DNA from: Actinomycetota bacterium
Lineage (GTDB): Bacteria > Actinomycetota > Actinomycetes > Nanopelagicales > Nanopelagicaceae
Assembly (NCBI GenBank): GCA_016870715.1
Contig: VGAL01000004.1
Location: 1 to 64,000 of the forward strand
Direction: 5' to 3'
Length of the DNA: 64,000 nucleotides
Of this stretch, positions 44,060 through 52,397 are shown piece by piece. Made by a program: the position numbers and the translations under genes. The notes beneath the pieces were generated by a model, which was not told the origin of the DNA, ran no database searches, and saw nothing but the letters and a program-made list of their open reading frames with translations. The number at the start of each line of letters is the position of its first letter. Within the stretch, counting starts at the first letter, position 1.

Positions 44060-45331
44060 ATGGCTTCACTCTTCACCTGGAAAGTCCACTCTGGCGGCGA
44101 TGTAGTCGCCCCCGATGAGCGCCTCTCGTGGCCGCGCACCATTGGTATTGGCTTCCAACATATCGCCGCGATGTTCGGCGCAACCTTCTTGGTTCCGGTT
44201 CTTACCGGATTGCCTCCAGCAACCACCCTCTTCTTCTCAGGAATTGGAACGATCCTCTTCCTCATAATCACTCAGAATCGAGTCCCTAGCTATCTCGGAT
44301 CCTCTTTTGCATTCTTGGGGCCAATCGCAGCAGCCACAGCTGGTCAGGGTGGCGCTGCAGCCGCTCTTGGTGGCGTGGTGGCAACCGGAATTCTCCTTGT
44401 GCTTGTTGGTTTAGTGGTGAAAGCAGTGGGCGCCTCGTGGATCAACTGGTTGTTGCCTCCAGCCGTTACCGGAACCATTGTGATGGTGATTGGCTTTAAT
44501 TTAGCGAGCGTTGCTTACAACAAAGCATGGAGTGGAACCGGCCCCGGTGCAGGTCAACTCCAAGCTCAAGGTCCGCTCCTTGGAATCATTACCCTTCTTG
44601 CAATTGGAGTGATCGCGGCGGTCTCGCGTGGATTCCTTGGTCGAATCAGCATCTTCTTAGGAATTGTTATTGGTTATGTCGTTGCGCTAGTTCGTGGCGA
44701 TGTTGATACCAAACCAATCTCTGATGCGAAGTGGATTGCGCTACCCACTTTCACCTCTCCAACTTTCACTATGAGTGCGATTTTGCTCTTCATTCCAGTT
44801 GTACTGGTCTTGATTGCAGAGAATGTCGGCCACGTAAAGGCCGTAGCTGCAATGACCGGAAAGAACCTTGATGACCAAATGGGTAATGCGCTTATGGGTG
44901 ATGGACTTGCAACAACACTTGCCGGTGCAGGTGGCGGTTCTGGAACTACCACTTACGCAGAAAATATCGGAGTAATGGCGGCGACAAAGGTGTACTCCAC
45001 TATTGCTTATTACATCGCTGCTGTGGGAGCGATACTCCTAGCACTCTGTCCAAAGTTTGGTGCGGTACTCAGCGCTACTCCTGTAGGAGTACTCGGAGGC
45101 GCAAGCGTTGCGCTCTTTGGAATGATTGGAATGCTCGGAGCGAAGATTTGGATTGAGTCCAAAGTTGACCTCAGTAACTCAACTAACCTTATAGTTGCTG
45201 GTTCTTCGCTGATCATTGGTATCGCTGATGTTTCATTCAAGATTGGCGATTACACATTTAATGGAATCATCAATGCAACGCTAGTTGCAATCTTGGGCTA
45301 CCACATTCTTCACGCAATGCGGAAGCGATAA
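44060..45331 (+). CDS. nucleobase:cation symporter-2 (uracil-xanthine permease)
   Basis: A 423-residue membrane protein with about 14 hydrophobic segments. The conserved GFQHIAAMFGATFLVPVLTG, the SSFAFLGP motif, and the substrate-binding helix with VLVLIAENVGHVKAVAAM (Glu) plus GGSGTTTYAENIGVMAAT are typical of UraA/NCS2. Uracil or another pyrimidine is the likely substrate. I choose ATG 44060 because AAGGAA lies upstream; the frame extends to 43988 but adds no family sequence. Confidence 0.92.
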   Translation: MASLFTWKVHSGGDVVAPDERLSWPRTIGIGFQHIAAMFGATFLVPVLTGLPPATTLFFSGIGTILFLIITQNRVPSYLGSSFAFLGPIAAATAGQGGAAAALGGVVATGILLVLVGLVVKAVGASWINWLLPPAVTGTIVMVIGFNLASVAYNKAWSGTGPGAGQLQAQGPLLGIITLLAIGVIAAVSRGFLGRISIFLGIVIGYVVALVRGDVDTKPISDAKWIALPTFTSPTFTMSAILLFIPVVLVLIAENVGHVKAVAAMTGKNLDDQMGNALMGDGLATTLAGAGGGSGTTTYAENIGVMAATKVYSTIAYYIAAVGAILLALCPKFGAVLSATPVGVLGGASVALFGMIGMLGAKIWIESKVDLSNSTNLIVAGSSLIIGIADVSFKIGDYTFNGIINATLVAILGYHILHAMRKR

Positions 45332-45347
45332 CCGTAAGCAATTGCTA

Positions 45348-45379
45348 GAAAAGGGCGGGGAGAAATCCTCGCCCTTTTT
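45348..45379 (+). terminator. intrinsic terminator after the nucleobase permease
   Basis: AAAAGGGCGGGGA, loop GAAA, TCCTCGCCC followed by TTTTTT. A strong Rho-independent terminator with one mismatch in the stem. Confidence 0.9.
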
Positions 45380-45414
45380 TCATACCTCATAAAATTTTTT
45401 GTTAGGCTCTCGAG

Positions 45415-46062
45415 GTGATCCTAGGAATCCCCATCCCCTCGAAAATCGGTGAGTACATCATCGTTTCGCTAGCTATCATTCTGGCGCCAGGGCCATCTGT
45501 GCTTTTCACTATCGCTCGCGCCATCGCCTGGGGTCGAAAAGTCGCAGTGCTCACTGTGCTGGGGAATGCCACGGGATTTTTTGCGATGTCGCTGCTGGTT
45601 GCCTTGGGTATAGGGCCCATCATTCAGAGCTCCGATCTGATTTATGCTGGAGTGCAATGGGCTGGCGGTCTCTACCTCATCTATTTGGGAGTAGATGCAA
45701 TCAGAAAACGGAATGAGCATTCAAACCAAATGCTAGAAGAGGGTTCATCGGGGGCTCCGAGCGCTATCCGGATAATCCGCGATGGGTTCGTCGTGGGAAT
45801 CCTTAACCCCAAGGGAATCGTCTTCAATGCGGCAGTCACTCCACAATTCATCGACCGTGGTAGCGGCAACGTGGTGATGCAACTGATTCTTTTAGGTGCG
45901 ATTTTTGCCCTCTTGGCTTTCTTCTGTGATGGCACCTGGGGTTTGCTCGCTGGTACGGCGCGGAATTGGCTGGCGACCAACCTCTCGCGAATTATTTTCC
46001 TACGTATCGTTGGTGGGATAGTGATGATCATTCTTGGCGTACTAATTTTGATTCAAATTTAA
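45415..46062 (+). CDS. LysE-family amino acid exporter
   Basis: A 215-residue protein with six hydrophobic segments. The N-terminal IIVSLAIILAPGPSVLF has the family APGP motif, and GILNPKGIVFNAAVTP holds the conserved NPK motif. Members export lysine, threonine, homoserine or other metabolites; specificity is not visible. The GTG start is preceded by TAGGCT and 6 nt, a leaderless promoter, just after the permease terminator. Confidence 0.9.
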   Translation: MILGIPIPSKIGEYIIVSLAIILAPGPSVLFTIARAIAWGRKVAVLTVLGNATGFFAMSLLVALGIGPIIQSSDLIYAGVQWAGGLYLIYLGVDAIRKRNEHSNQMLEEGSSGAPSAIRIIRDGFVVGILNPKGIVFNAAVTPQFIDRGSGNVVMQLILLGAIFALLAFFCDGTWGLLAGTARNWLATNLSRIIFLRIVGGIVMIILGVLILIQI

Positions 46063-46072
46063 TGATTACGAG

Positions 46073-46774
46073 CTACTCGCTCTCTTCGTCTATCTCTTCA
46101 CCCTTTTGAAGTAGTTCCTTTGCCCGAGTAGCGTAAATATCAACATATTCCTGACCACTCATCGATTGAATCTCTTTCATAATGGAATCGGTAATTCCGC
46201 GTAAGACAAATGGATCGCTAGGGTCACCAGCATCCTTAAAGTTCATTGGCTTACCGAAGTAAACGCCCACTCGCATAATCTTTGGAATTACCTTCCCAGT
46301 TGGCTGAATCTTCTCTGTGTTGATCATCGCCACTGGAACCACCGTTGCACCAGATTCAATCGCTAACCGTGCGATACCTGTTCGACCTCGATACAAGCGA
46401 CCATCCGGAGAGCGGGTGCCTTCTGGATAAATACCAATGCACTCACCCTTTGCAAGTAAATCAATGCCAGTTCGCACCGCTGCTTCACTGGCACGACCAC
46501 CGGAACGATCGACCGGCACTTGACCCAGGGCGATAAAAGTTAACTTCTTAATCCATCCTTTAAGCCCAGGCTGCGTGAAGTACTCCTGCTTGGCAAGAAA
46601 GGTCACCTTCCGCGAAACAACTAAAGGCATAAAGATCGAATCGCTAAAGGAAAGGTGATTCGAGGCGATGATCACTGGCCCTGAGTTAGGTATCGAATCA
46701 AGACCGCGCACCTTTGGGCGAAAGAGGAGCAGGAGTATTGGGGTGAGAAAAGATTTAAGCAATCGATAGGGCAT
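46073..46774 (-). CDS. PlsC-family acyltransferase
   Basis: A 233-residue glycerophospholipid acyltransferase: catalytic H-x4-D in ASNHLSFSDSIFMP, and YPEGTRSPDGRLYRGRTGIA for phosphate binding, both intact. The C-terminus is acidic. From memory the homologue in Mycobacterium lies in the same block with SRPBCC, fadD15 and pimB'. It overlaps the ROK kinase gene start by one base and is the last gene of the unit. Confidence 0.92.
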   Translation of the reverse strand: MPYRLLKSFLTPILLLLFRPKVRGLDSIPNSGPVIIASNHLSFSDSIFMPLVVSRKVTFLAKQEYFTQPGLKGWIKKLTFIALGQVPVDRSGGRASEAAVRTGIDLLAKGECIGIYPEGTRSPDGRLYRGRTGIARLAIESGATVVPVAMINTEKIQPTGKVIPKIMRVGVYFGKPMNFKDAGDPSDPFVLRGITDSIMKEIQSMSGQEYVDIYATRAKELLQKGEEIDEESE

Positions 46775-47721
46775 CAGCCACGCGCCAAATCTGCAACGCC
46801 CACTAGGCCCGCATCATTTCCCATTTGAGCAGTGACGATATTCGGTAACGAGTGGCCTGAGAACGAAGCGTTACGGGCAAGTGATTCGCGCGCGGGAGCG
46901 GCAAGAATCTCTCCGGCCTCAGACACTCCGCCTCCTAAAACAATCAGATCAGGATCCAAGATAACAACCAATGACGCTAAGCCGAAACCAAGCCATTCGC
47001 CAGTAAGTTTAAAGGCGGTAGTAGCGATGCGATCTCCCGCTTGTGCTGCTGCGCTCACATGGTGTCCAGTTAAACCTTCGAGCGTGCCATCACCGTATCT
47101 CAATAACTCAAAGGCACGTTCTGGAGCTGCTGCTATTGCCTCTTCGACATGGCGCATCAATGCTGGGCCGGCGCAATATTGTTCAAAACAGCCGCGAGCT
47201 CCACAGCCACAGAGCGGTCCATTTGCGTTTACTCGCATGTGGCCAAACTCAGCTGCTGTGCCATGAGCACCTCGAAAGAGTTGGCCATCGACAATCAATG
47301 CGCCACCCATGCCCGTTCCTAAAATGAAAAAAATCATGTTCCGTGAGTTTCGTCCCGCGCCATAACGGTATTCACCCCAACATGCTGCGTTCGCATCGTT
47401 CTCGACAATGATGCGAGAGCCAATGAGCGGCTCCAGTTCTTCTGCGAGATTTACTCCCGTCCAACCAGCAATATTGGTCGCAGCTAACATCCGCTCACGA
47501 TCGGCCGAGACGAAGCCCGCGGCAGAGAGTCCAATGTTCGAGATTTCTTCCTGCACATCTCTCTGTAATTGATTGACCAACTCTGCTACTAAGTGGGTTA
47601 GGGCTTTACCGCCCTCACGAGGCGTCTCGCGTCGCAACCGAGCAATCACTCGTCCCTCGTCATCAACGACGCCACCAAGTAATTTGGTACCGCCAACATC
47701 GATGCCGATTGCCAAAGACAT
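46774..47721 (-). CDS. ROK-family sugar kinase, probably glucokinase
   Basis: A 315-residue protein with the ATP-binding IGIDVGGTKLLGGVVDD, FFILGTGMGGALIVDGQL, and the ROK zinc motif CGCGARGCFEQY (C-x-C-x4-C, preceded by His). Glucose or another hexose is the likely substrate; actinobacterial glucokinases look like this. It is located between the SRPBCC gene and the PlsC gene on the same strand. Confidence 0.9.
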   Translation of the reverse strand: MSLAIGIDVGGTKLLGGVVDDEGRVIARLRRETPREGGKALTHLVAELVNQLQRDVQEEISNIGLSAAGFVSADRERMLAATNIAGWTGVNLAEELEPLIGSRIIVENDANAACWGEYRYGAGRNSRNMIFFILGTGMGGALIVDGQLFRGAHGTAAEFGHMRVNANGPLCGCGARGCFEQYCAGPALMRHVEEAIAAAPERAFELLRYGDGTLEGLTGHHVSAAAQAGDRIATTAFKLTGEWLGFGLASLVVILDPDLIVLGGGVSEAGEILAAPARESLARNASFSGHSLPNIVTAQMGNDAGLVGVADLARG

Positions 47722-47749
47722 ATGTGCGCTTCCCTTGCTCAGTTATTCT

Positions 47750-48178
47750 TTAATTCTCGAGCTGCGCTTTGAGTTCTTTCAACGTTTGATCGACAACTGC
47801 TTTCTCTGCTTTCTGACGCATCATGTCGGGGACAGGCATCGAGAGCGCAACGGTGAGCGAATAACTGACTTCAGTCTCATCGCCGATGCTCTTAAGTTCT
47901 TGTTTACCGTCCATCGCGGTGAGTAAATCGGCGCTCTCCAAGGTGAAGGTGAGAGAGGCGGGGAAATTACTCCAGTCGAAGGTCAAGGTTGCTTCGTCGC
48001 GGAGCGCGCCAGAGACAAGGGACATTTCGACCTTAGTTGGCTTGATTGCATCGCCCTCGAGGACCTTGACCGCTTTCATCGAGCTAGACCAGCTTGGATA
48101 TGTGCCCACTGAGGCAATTGCCTCCGCTACCTGGGATAACGGGGCGTCAATGATGATGGTTGATTTCGTTTCACTCAT
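47750..48178 (-). CDS. SRPBCC-family (START-like) protein
   Basis: A 142-residue protein with the polyketide-cyclase/START fold pattern: TIIIDAPLSQVAEAIASVG at the start, WSSSMKAVKVLEG, and a C-terminal amphipathic helix. Members bind hydrophobic ligands; the ligand is unknown here. TAGCCT and 7 nt precede the ATG, implying a leaderless mRNA. It is divergent from the acyl-CoA ligase gene, a pairing conserved in Mycobacterium, so lipid handling is likely. Confidence 0.85.
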   Translation of the reverse strand: MSETKSTIIIDAPLSQVAEAIASVGTYPSWSSSMKAVKVLEGDAIKPTKVEMSLVSGALRDEATLTFDWSNFPASLTFTLESADLLTAMDGKQELKSIGDETEVSYSLTVALSMPVPDMMRQKAEKAVVDQTLKELKAQLEN

Positions 48179-48214
48179 AGCCTGAAGGCTACCCTTCTCC
48201 AGAAGTGGGTGCTT

Positions 48215-48250
48215 GGGCTAGCCTCTACCCTTCACCAGAAGGAGCGCGCA
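48215..48250 (+). promoter_or_regulatory. fadD promoter and ribosome-binding site
   Basis: TAGCCT (about 48219-48224) is a -10 box and AGAAGGAG lies 8 nt before the ATG, so this gene, unlike many here, has a short leader and a Shine-Dalgarno site. Confidence 0.5.
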
Positions 48251-50038
48251 ATGAAAGAGGTTTCTGTACCCGCCCTCGTACCTCCGGCTACCGAGGGAAA
48301 TCTCACCGACTTACTTATTAATAGGGCCCACTTCGAACCAGAGCGGACCATGCTCTCTCGCCCAGTTGGCGAAGGATGGCAACCTGTCAGCGCTCGCACC
48401 CTCGAAGCTGAAGTTCGCGCTGTAGCGAAAGGTTTGATTGCCGCCGGAATAAAGAGCGGCGATCGCGTCGGGTTGCTTTCGCGCACCCGTTACGAGTGGA
48501 CCATCATGGATTTTGCCATTTGGTTTGCTGGTGGAGTGGTCGTACCTGTCTACGAAACCTCCTCTGCAGAGCAGATTGAATGGATTTTGCAAGACTCCGG
48601 CGCCGTGGGAATGGTCGTGGAGACACCTGCGCATGCTGCGCTCGTGGAATCTGTGCGGACCAAAAATCTCGACAACGTCTGGATCATCACTGAAGATGCG
48701 TTAGCGCATCTATCACAGAGTGGAAGTAGTATCTCTGATGATCAGGTAACGCAGCGACGCAATACCCTTAAGCCAGAGACGCTTGCAACTCTCATCTACA
48801 CCTCCGGAACGACCGGTAAACCCAAGGGCGTTCAGTTGACACACGCAAACTTCCTCGCTGAGTGTGGCAACGTCGTCGAAGGTGCATCTGATCTCTTCTT
48901 GCGCCCTGGTGGATCCACTCTCCTTTTTCTCCCACTCGCGCACGTCTTCGGACGCATGATCGAAATCGGCGCGATTCGCGCTGGATTACATCTGGCTCAT
49001 TGCAGCGATCCGGTTGGGCGATTACTTGGTGATCTCGCAAGTTTCAAACCAAACTTCGTTCTCTCTGTGCCTCGAATCTTCGAAAAAATCTATAACAGCG
49101 CAGAGGCGAAGGCTGATGCAGCAGGTAAAGGAAAAATCTTCCGTAAGGCTGCAGCGATTGCCATTGCTTACAGCGAAGGAATGCAAAATGGCCACATCTC
49201 TCCAGGTTTGCGAGTCAAACATGCGCTCTTTGACAAGTTGGTCTACAGCAAGATTCGCCATGTCATGGGCGGAAACGTCGATGCTGCAATCTCTGGCGGT
49301 GCGCCCCTTGGCGAACGCCTTGGTCACTTCTTCCGTGGCGCTGGAGTACGGGTGCTCGAAGGCTATGGATTAACAGAAACTACCGCTGGAGCAACGCTCA
49401 ATCTCACCTCTTCGGTAAAAATTGGTTCCGTTGGGCGACCCATTCCGGGAACCACCATCAAGATTGATGATGATGGTGAAGTTCTCATCAAAGGTCCAAT
49501 TGTGATGAATGGCTACTGGCAGAACGATGCTGCGAACAAGGAGGTCTTCACCTCTGATGGTTATTTCCGTTCCGGTGACCTAGGTCGACTCGATGAGAAT
49601 GGCTTCCTCTACATCGTCGGTCGAAAGAAGGAATTGATTGTCACTTCTGGTGGCAAGAACGTTGCCCCGGCGGTCCTAGAGGATCGACTTCGCTCGCATC
49701 CACTCGTCAGCCAATGCATGGTTGTCGGTGATAACAAGCCATATATCGCAGCGCTTGTCACGCTTGACCAAGACGCTGTGAAAGTTTGGGCAGCTGCCAA
49801 TAACAAAGGTGGCGCTGCAATTGAGGACCTTGCCAAAGACTCTGCTCTGATCGCTGTGATTCAAACAGCTGTCGATGAGGCAAATAAGGCTGTGAGCAAG
49901 GCAGAATCGATTCGTAAATTCACAATATTGCCGGTGGATTTCACTATCGCTGGTGGACACCTCACTGCAAAACTCTCTGTGAAACGTCACGTAGTCGCCA
50001 AAGAGTTTGCCGTCGAGATTGAGAAGCTCTACGACTGA
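48251..50038 (+). CDS. fadD15: long-chain fatty acid-CoA ligase (FadD15-like)
   Basis: A 595-residue AMP-forming ligase of the large ACSL type: ATP motif LIYTSGTTGKPKGVQLTHAN, the EGYGLTETTAGATLN motif, SGDLGRLDENGFLYIVGRKKE, and a C-terminal catalytic Lys in HLTAKLSVKRHV. It activates fatty acids with CoA. The family is the one called FadD15 in Mycobacterium, next to an SRPBCC gene and pimB' as I recall. The upstream frame from 48209 is non-coding leader. The last 32 bases overlap the histidine kinase gene. Confidence 0.93.
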   Translation: MKEVSVPALVPPATEGNLTDLLINRAHFEPERTMLSRPVGEGWQPVSARTLEAEVRAVAKGLIAAGIKSGDRVGLLSRTRYEWTIMDFAIWFAGGVVVPVYETSSAEQIEWILQDSGAVGMVVETPAHAALVESVRTKNLDNVWIITEDALAHLSQSGSSISDDQVTQRRNTLKPETLATLIYTSGTTGKPKGVQLTHANFLAECGNVVEGASDLFLRPGGSTLLFLPLAHVFGRMIEIGAIRAGLHLAHCSDPVGRLLGDLASFKPNFVLSVPRIFEKIYNSAEAKADAAGKGKIFRKAAAIAIAYSEGMQNGHISPGLRVKHALFDKLVYSKIRHVMGGNVDAAISGGAPLGERLGHFFRGAGVRVLEGYGLTETTAGATLNLTSSVKIGSVGRPIPGTTIKIDDDGEVLIKGPIVMNGYWQNDAANKEVFTSDGYFRSGDLGRLDENGFLYIVGRKKELIVTSGGKNVAPAVLEDRLRSHPLVSQCMVVGDNKPYIAALVTLDQDAVKVWAAANNKGGAAIEDLAKDSALIAVIQTAVDEANKAVSKAESIRKFTILPVDFTIAGGHLTAKLSVKRHVVAKEFAVEIEKLYD

Positions 50039-50624
50039 TACGAGCGAGCGGCTAAAAGTCGCTCGCGATCTGCATGACACCGTCTCTCAAGAGATCGCTG
50101 CCCTGGGTTATGCCTGTGATGAGGCTATCGCCCTCTCTGCGATGGGTGACGCGCGCGAATCCTTGATTGCCATCCGGGCACGTATTTCGCTAGTGACTTT
50201 GATGCTTCGTGATGAACTCGGTGCACTTCGAAATAGCGACTTGCCATTTGGCACGCTCCTTGATCATCTCTGCTCCGAACTGCGCTCCTTACACCCAGTT
50301 TCGATAACTAACTTAATACGTTCAGAACTGCGAATTGAGGATCGATTGGAACTCGAGCTTTACCGTGTGGTGCGGGAGATACTTATCAATATCCTCTCGC
50401 ATTCAGGTGCACGACGTATCACAATGAACGAAGATTCAACCAGCACCGAATTGAAAATCACAATTATCGACGATGGTATTGTCAACGATGCTTTTAATGG
50501 CGACGTGAAAAACGATTATCACTTCGGCATCACAACTATCCACGAACGAATTGCATCAATCAATGGAACCATCACTTATGAGCGTTCTGGTGATGTGAAC
50601 TCCTACGAAATCCGGATTCCCTGA
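50007..50624 (+). CDS. sensorless NarL-type histidine kinase
   Basis: A protein of about 205 residues with no membrane segment and no sensor domain. The phosphoacceptor helix HisKA_3 is at the very start (VARDLHDTVSQEIAALG), followed by an HATPase_c domain: N-box REILINILSHSGARRI, a G1-like IDDGIVNDAFNG without the usual DDGxG glycines, and FGITTIHERIASINGTITYE. The start is TTG 50007 (or TTG 50019), inside the fadD15 3' end. Its stop overlaps the response regulator start. It must sense through another protein or by a cytoplasmic signal. Confidence 0.8.
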   Translation: MPSRLRSSTTDTSERLKVARDLHDTVSQEIAALGYACDEAIALSAMGDARESLIAIRARISLVTLMLRDELGALRNSDLPFGTLLDHLCSELRSLHPVSITNLIRSELRIEDRLELELYRVVREILINILSHSGARRITMNEDSTSTELKITIIDDGIVNDAFNGDVKNDYHFGITTIHERIASINGTITYERSGDVNSYEIRIP

Positions 50625-51262
50625 TGAAAACCGAGGTTTATCGTGAAAATGGACTTCTCATCGTCGAAGACCACCCTGTTGTCCGTCAAGGATTAATGCG
50701 AGCGCTTGAAGCGCATGGATTCAATAAGATTTTCGAAGCTGCCACTTGTGGCGAAGGGCGTGGGCAACTTGCCAAGGTCAATCCCGATGTCCTCATTACC
50801 GATCTACATCTGCCTGACGGTCTAAGTTTTGAGATGATTAGTTGGGCGCGAAAAATCAAGCCCTCTCTGGCAATAGTCATACTTACCGTAGAAAATAGCC
50901 CAGAATTTTTAATCTCTGCTGCCGAATCAGGCGCCAATGCTCTGATTCACAAATCGGCTCCTATTACTACGCTGATTTCTGCGATTGATGTCGCAATCAA
51001 GGCCCCAAAGAGTTTTACCGCAGAAGGTTTAGCCGATGCAATTAAGCGCGAGCGAGAGAAACCAAAACTCACGCCACGCGAGTTGGAGATTCTGGAGCGG
51101 CTCAGTTCCGGGGCAGAACTTGATGCAATCAGTAAATCTCTATTCATCAGTTTGCCCACTGTTAAAACGCACCTTTCAAGTATCTACCGGAAGCTAGAGT
51201 GCGATAACCGCACATCTGCAGTTGTTCGCGCGTTATCTCTAGGACTAGTTCAACTCAAGTAG
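50624..51262 (+). CDS. LuxR/NarL-family response regulator
   Basis: A 212-residue regulator. The receiver domain has the acidic pair LLIVEDHPVVRQGLM, the phospho-Asp in DVLITDLHLPDG, Thr in VILTVENS and Lys in ALIHKSAP, all intact. A LuxR helix-turn-helix follows (LTPRELEILERLSSGAELDA, then SLPTVKTHLSSIYRKLE). It is coupled to the kinase gene, so the two form a two-component system. The last 18 bases overlap the end of the mannosyltransferase gene. Confidence 0.92.
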   Translation: MKTEVYRENGLLIVEDHPVVRQGLMRALEAHGFNKIFEAATCGEGRGQLAKVNPDVLITDLHLPDGLSFEMISWARKIKPSLAIVILTVENSPEFLISAAESGANALIHKSAPITTLISAIDVAIKAPKSFTAEGLADAIKREREKPKLTPRELEILERLSSGAELDAISKSLFISLPTVKTHLSSIYRKLECDNRTSAVVRALSLGLVQLK

Positions 51263-52396
51263 TGCGCGAAAACGTTGGCCGATTACTTGCCAACTCCACT
51301 GAGTTTCCATCCAATTCCGCCCCCGTGCGCCCATCTCTTGAGCATGGGTTGGATTGGAGAGGAGTTGATCGAGGGCGCTAGCCACCTCCTGAACATCGCG
51401 GCCATCAACGACAAGTGCACTCCTTCCCTCTTGGACAGCATCAGGTGAACCCCCGGAATCTCCGGCAATGACTGGTAATCCAGAGGCGCTTGCCTCTAAG
51501 AAAACAATTCCCAATCCCTCGACTTCCAGACCGCCAAATCTCTCTCGAGTGGGAGATGCAAAAATGTCAGCGCTACGGAAGAGGCCAGGTAATTCATCGT
51601 ATGGAGTACGACCAAGAAAAGTAATTGCAGAGTTCGCTCCTGATTCTTTAGCCAACTTTTCAAGTTTCTTCCGGTAATTTCCCGCCCCTGCAATCACCAA
51701 GTGAGCATGAGGATGTTTCTCTCGAATAAGCGCCATCGCCTCGATCAAAACGTCGTGACCTTTCCGTTGCACTAATCGACCCACAGATAAAATCAGCGAC
51801 TTATTCGCTAAACCGTAACGCTCGAGGATCTGGTGCACCTTAGGTCCAGGATGGAACCTATCGATATCCACTCCAGGAGGCAGATGTGTCAACTTCTTCC
51901 GATCACTTTGATCTAAGGCGCGACTGATTGCTCGTTCCGTAAACGATCCAAGATAGGTGAGGTGGTCAACGTTTCTCCCAACTACTCGCAGCATATGAGA
52001 GAAGAGTGGCAATTTCGACCACCAGACTTCATGTCCATGAGTGATGGCAACCATCTTCTGCACGCCACGTTTTCGTAAAGCTGGGGCTAAGAGCCCCAAA
52101 GGAACGCTTGCGCCGAAGACAACGCTCTTGATTGAGTGAGCATGAATGGTTCCCGCTACTCGAGTGAGCAATCCCGGAGTGGGCAGAAGAATTCGTTGTC
52201 GATCTCGGACCACTATTACCTCAAGCTCATCGAAGATTTGCCGATCATAATTCTCTTGCAGCTCGATATCGCCTCGAGTCGAGGCATGCACTACCACTGT
52301 TCCTTTAGGTAGTTGCCTGATTAGTCCTTCAATAAATGTTTCGATACCACCACTTTGTGGAGGGAAATCATTTGTAACAAAAAGTATCTTTTCCAC
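51245..52396 (-). CDS. pimB: GT4 glycosyltransferase, PimB'-like mannosyltransferase
   Basis: A 383-residue GT-B enzyme: FVTNDFPPQSGGIETFIEGL at the N-terminus, the ITHGHEVWWSKLP segment, LSVGRLVQRKGHDVLIEAM and the C-terminal ESGGSP-like GDSGGSPDAVQEGRSAL with the preceding FLEASASGLPVIAG. In Mycobacterium the gene in this position is PimB', which adds the second mannose to phosphatidylinositol mannoside. I start it at GTG 52396, one base after the NlpC/P60 stop; ATG 52420 would overlap that gene. The assignment is by context and family, not proof. Confidence 0.8.
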   Translation of the reverse strand: MEKILFVTNDFPPQSGGIETFIEGLIRQLPKGTVVVHASTRGDIELQENYDRQIFDELEVIVVRDRQRILLPTPGLLTRVAGTIHAHSIKSVVFGASVPLGLLAPALRKRGVQKMVAITHGHEVWWSKLPLFSHMLRVVGRNVDHLTYLGSFTERAISRALDQSDRKKLTHLPPGVDIDRFHPGPKVHQILERYGLANKSLILSVGRLVQRKGHDVLIEAMALIREKHPHAHLVIAGAGNYRKKLEKLAKESGANSAITFLGRTPYDELPGLFRSADIFASPTRERFGGLEVEGLGIVFLEASASGLPVIAGDSGGSPDAVQEGRSALVVDGRDVQEVASALDQLLSNPTHAQEMGARGRNWMETQWSWQVIGQRFRALLELN

Positions 52397-52397
52397 G

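Noticed and set aside
50007-50038. The kinase start being further downstream than TTG 50007
   Set aside because: Any start after residue 12 or so would cut into the phosphoacceptor helix; TTG 50007 or 50019 are the only plausible ones.
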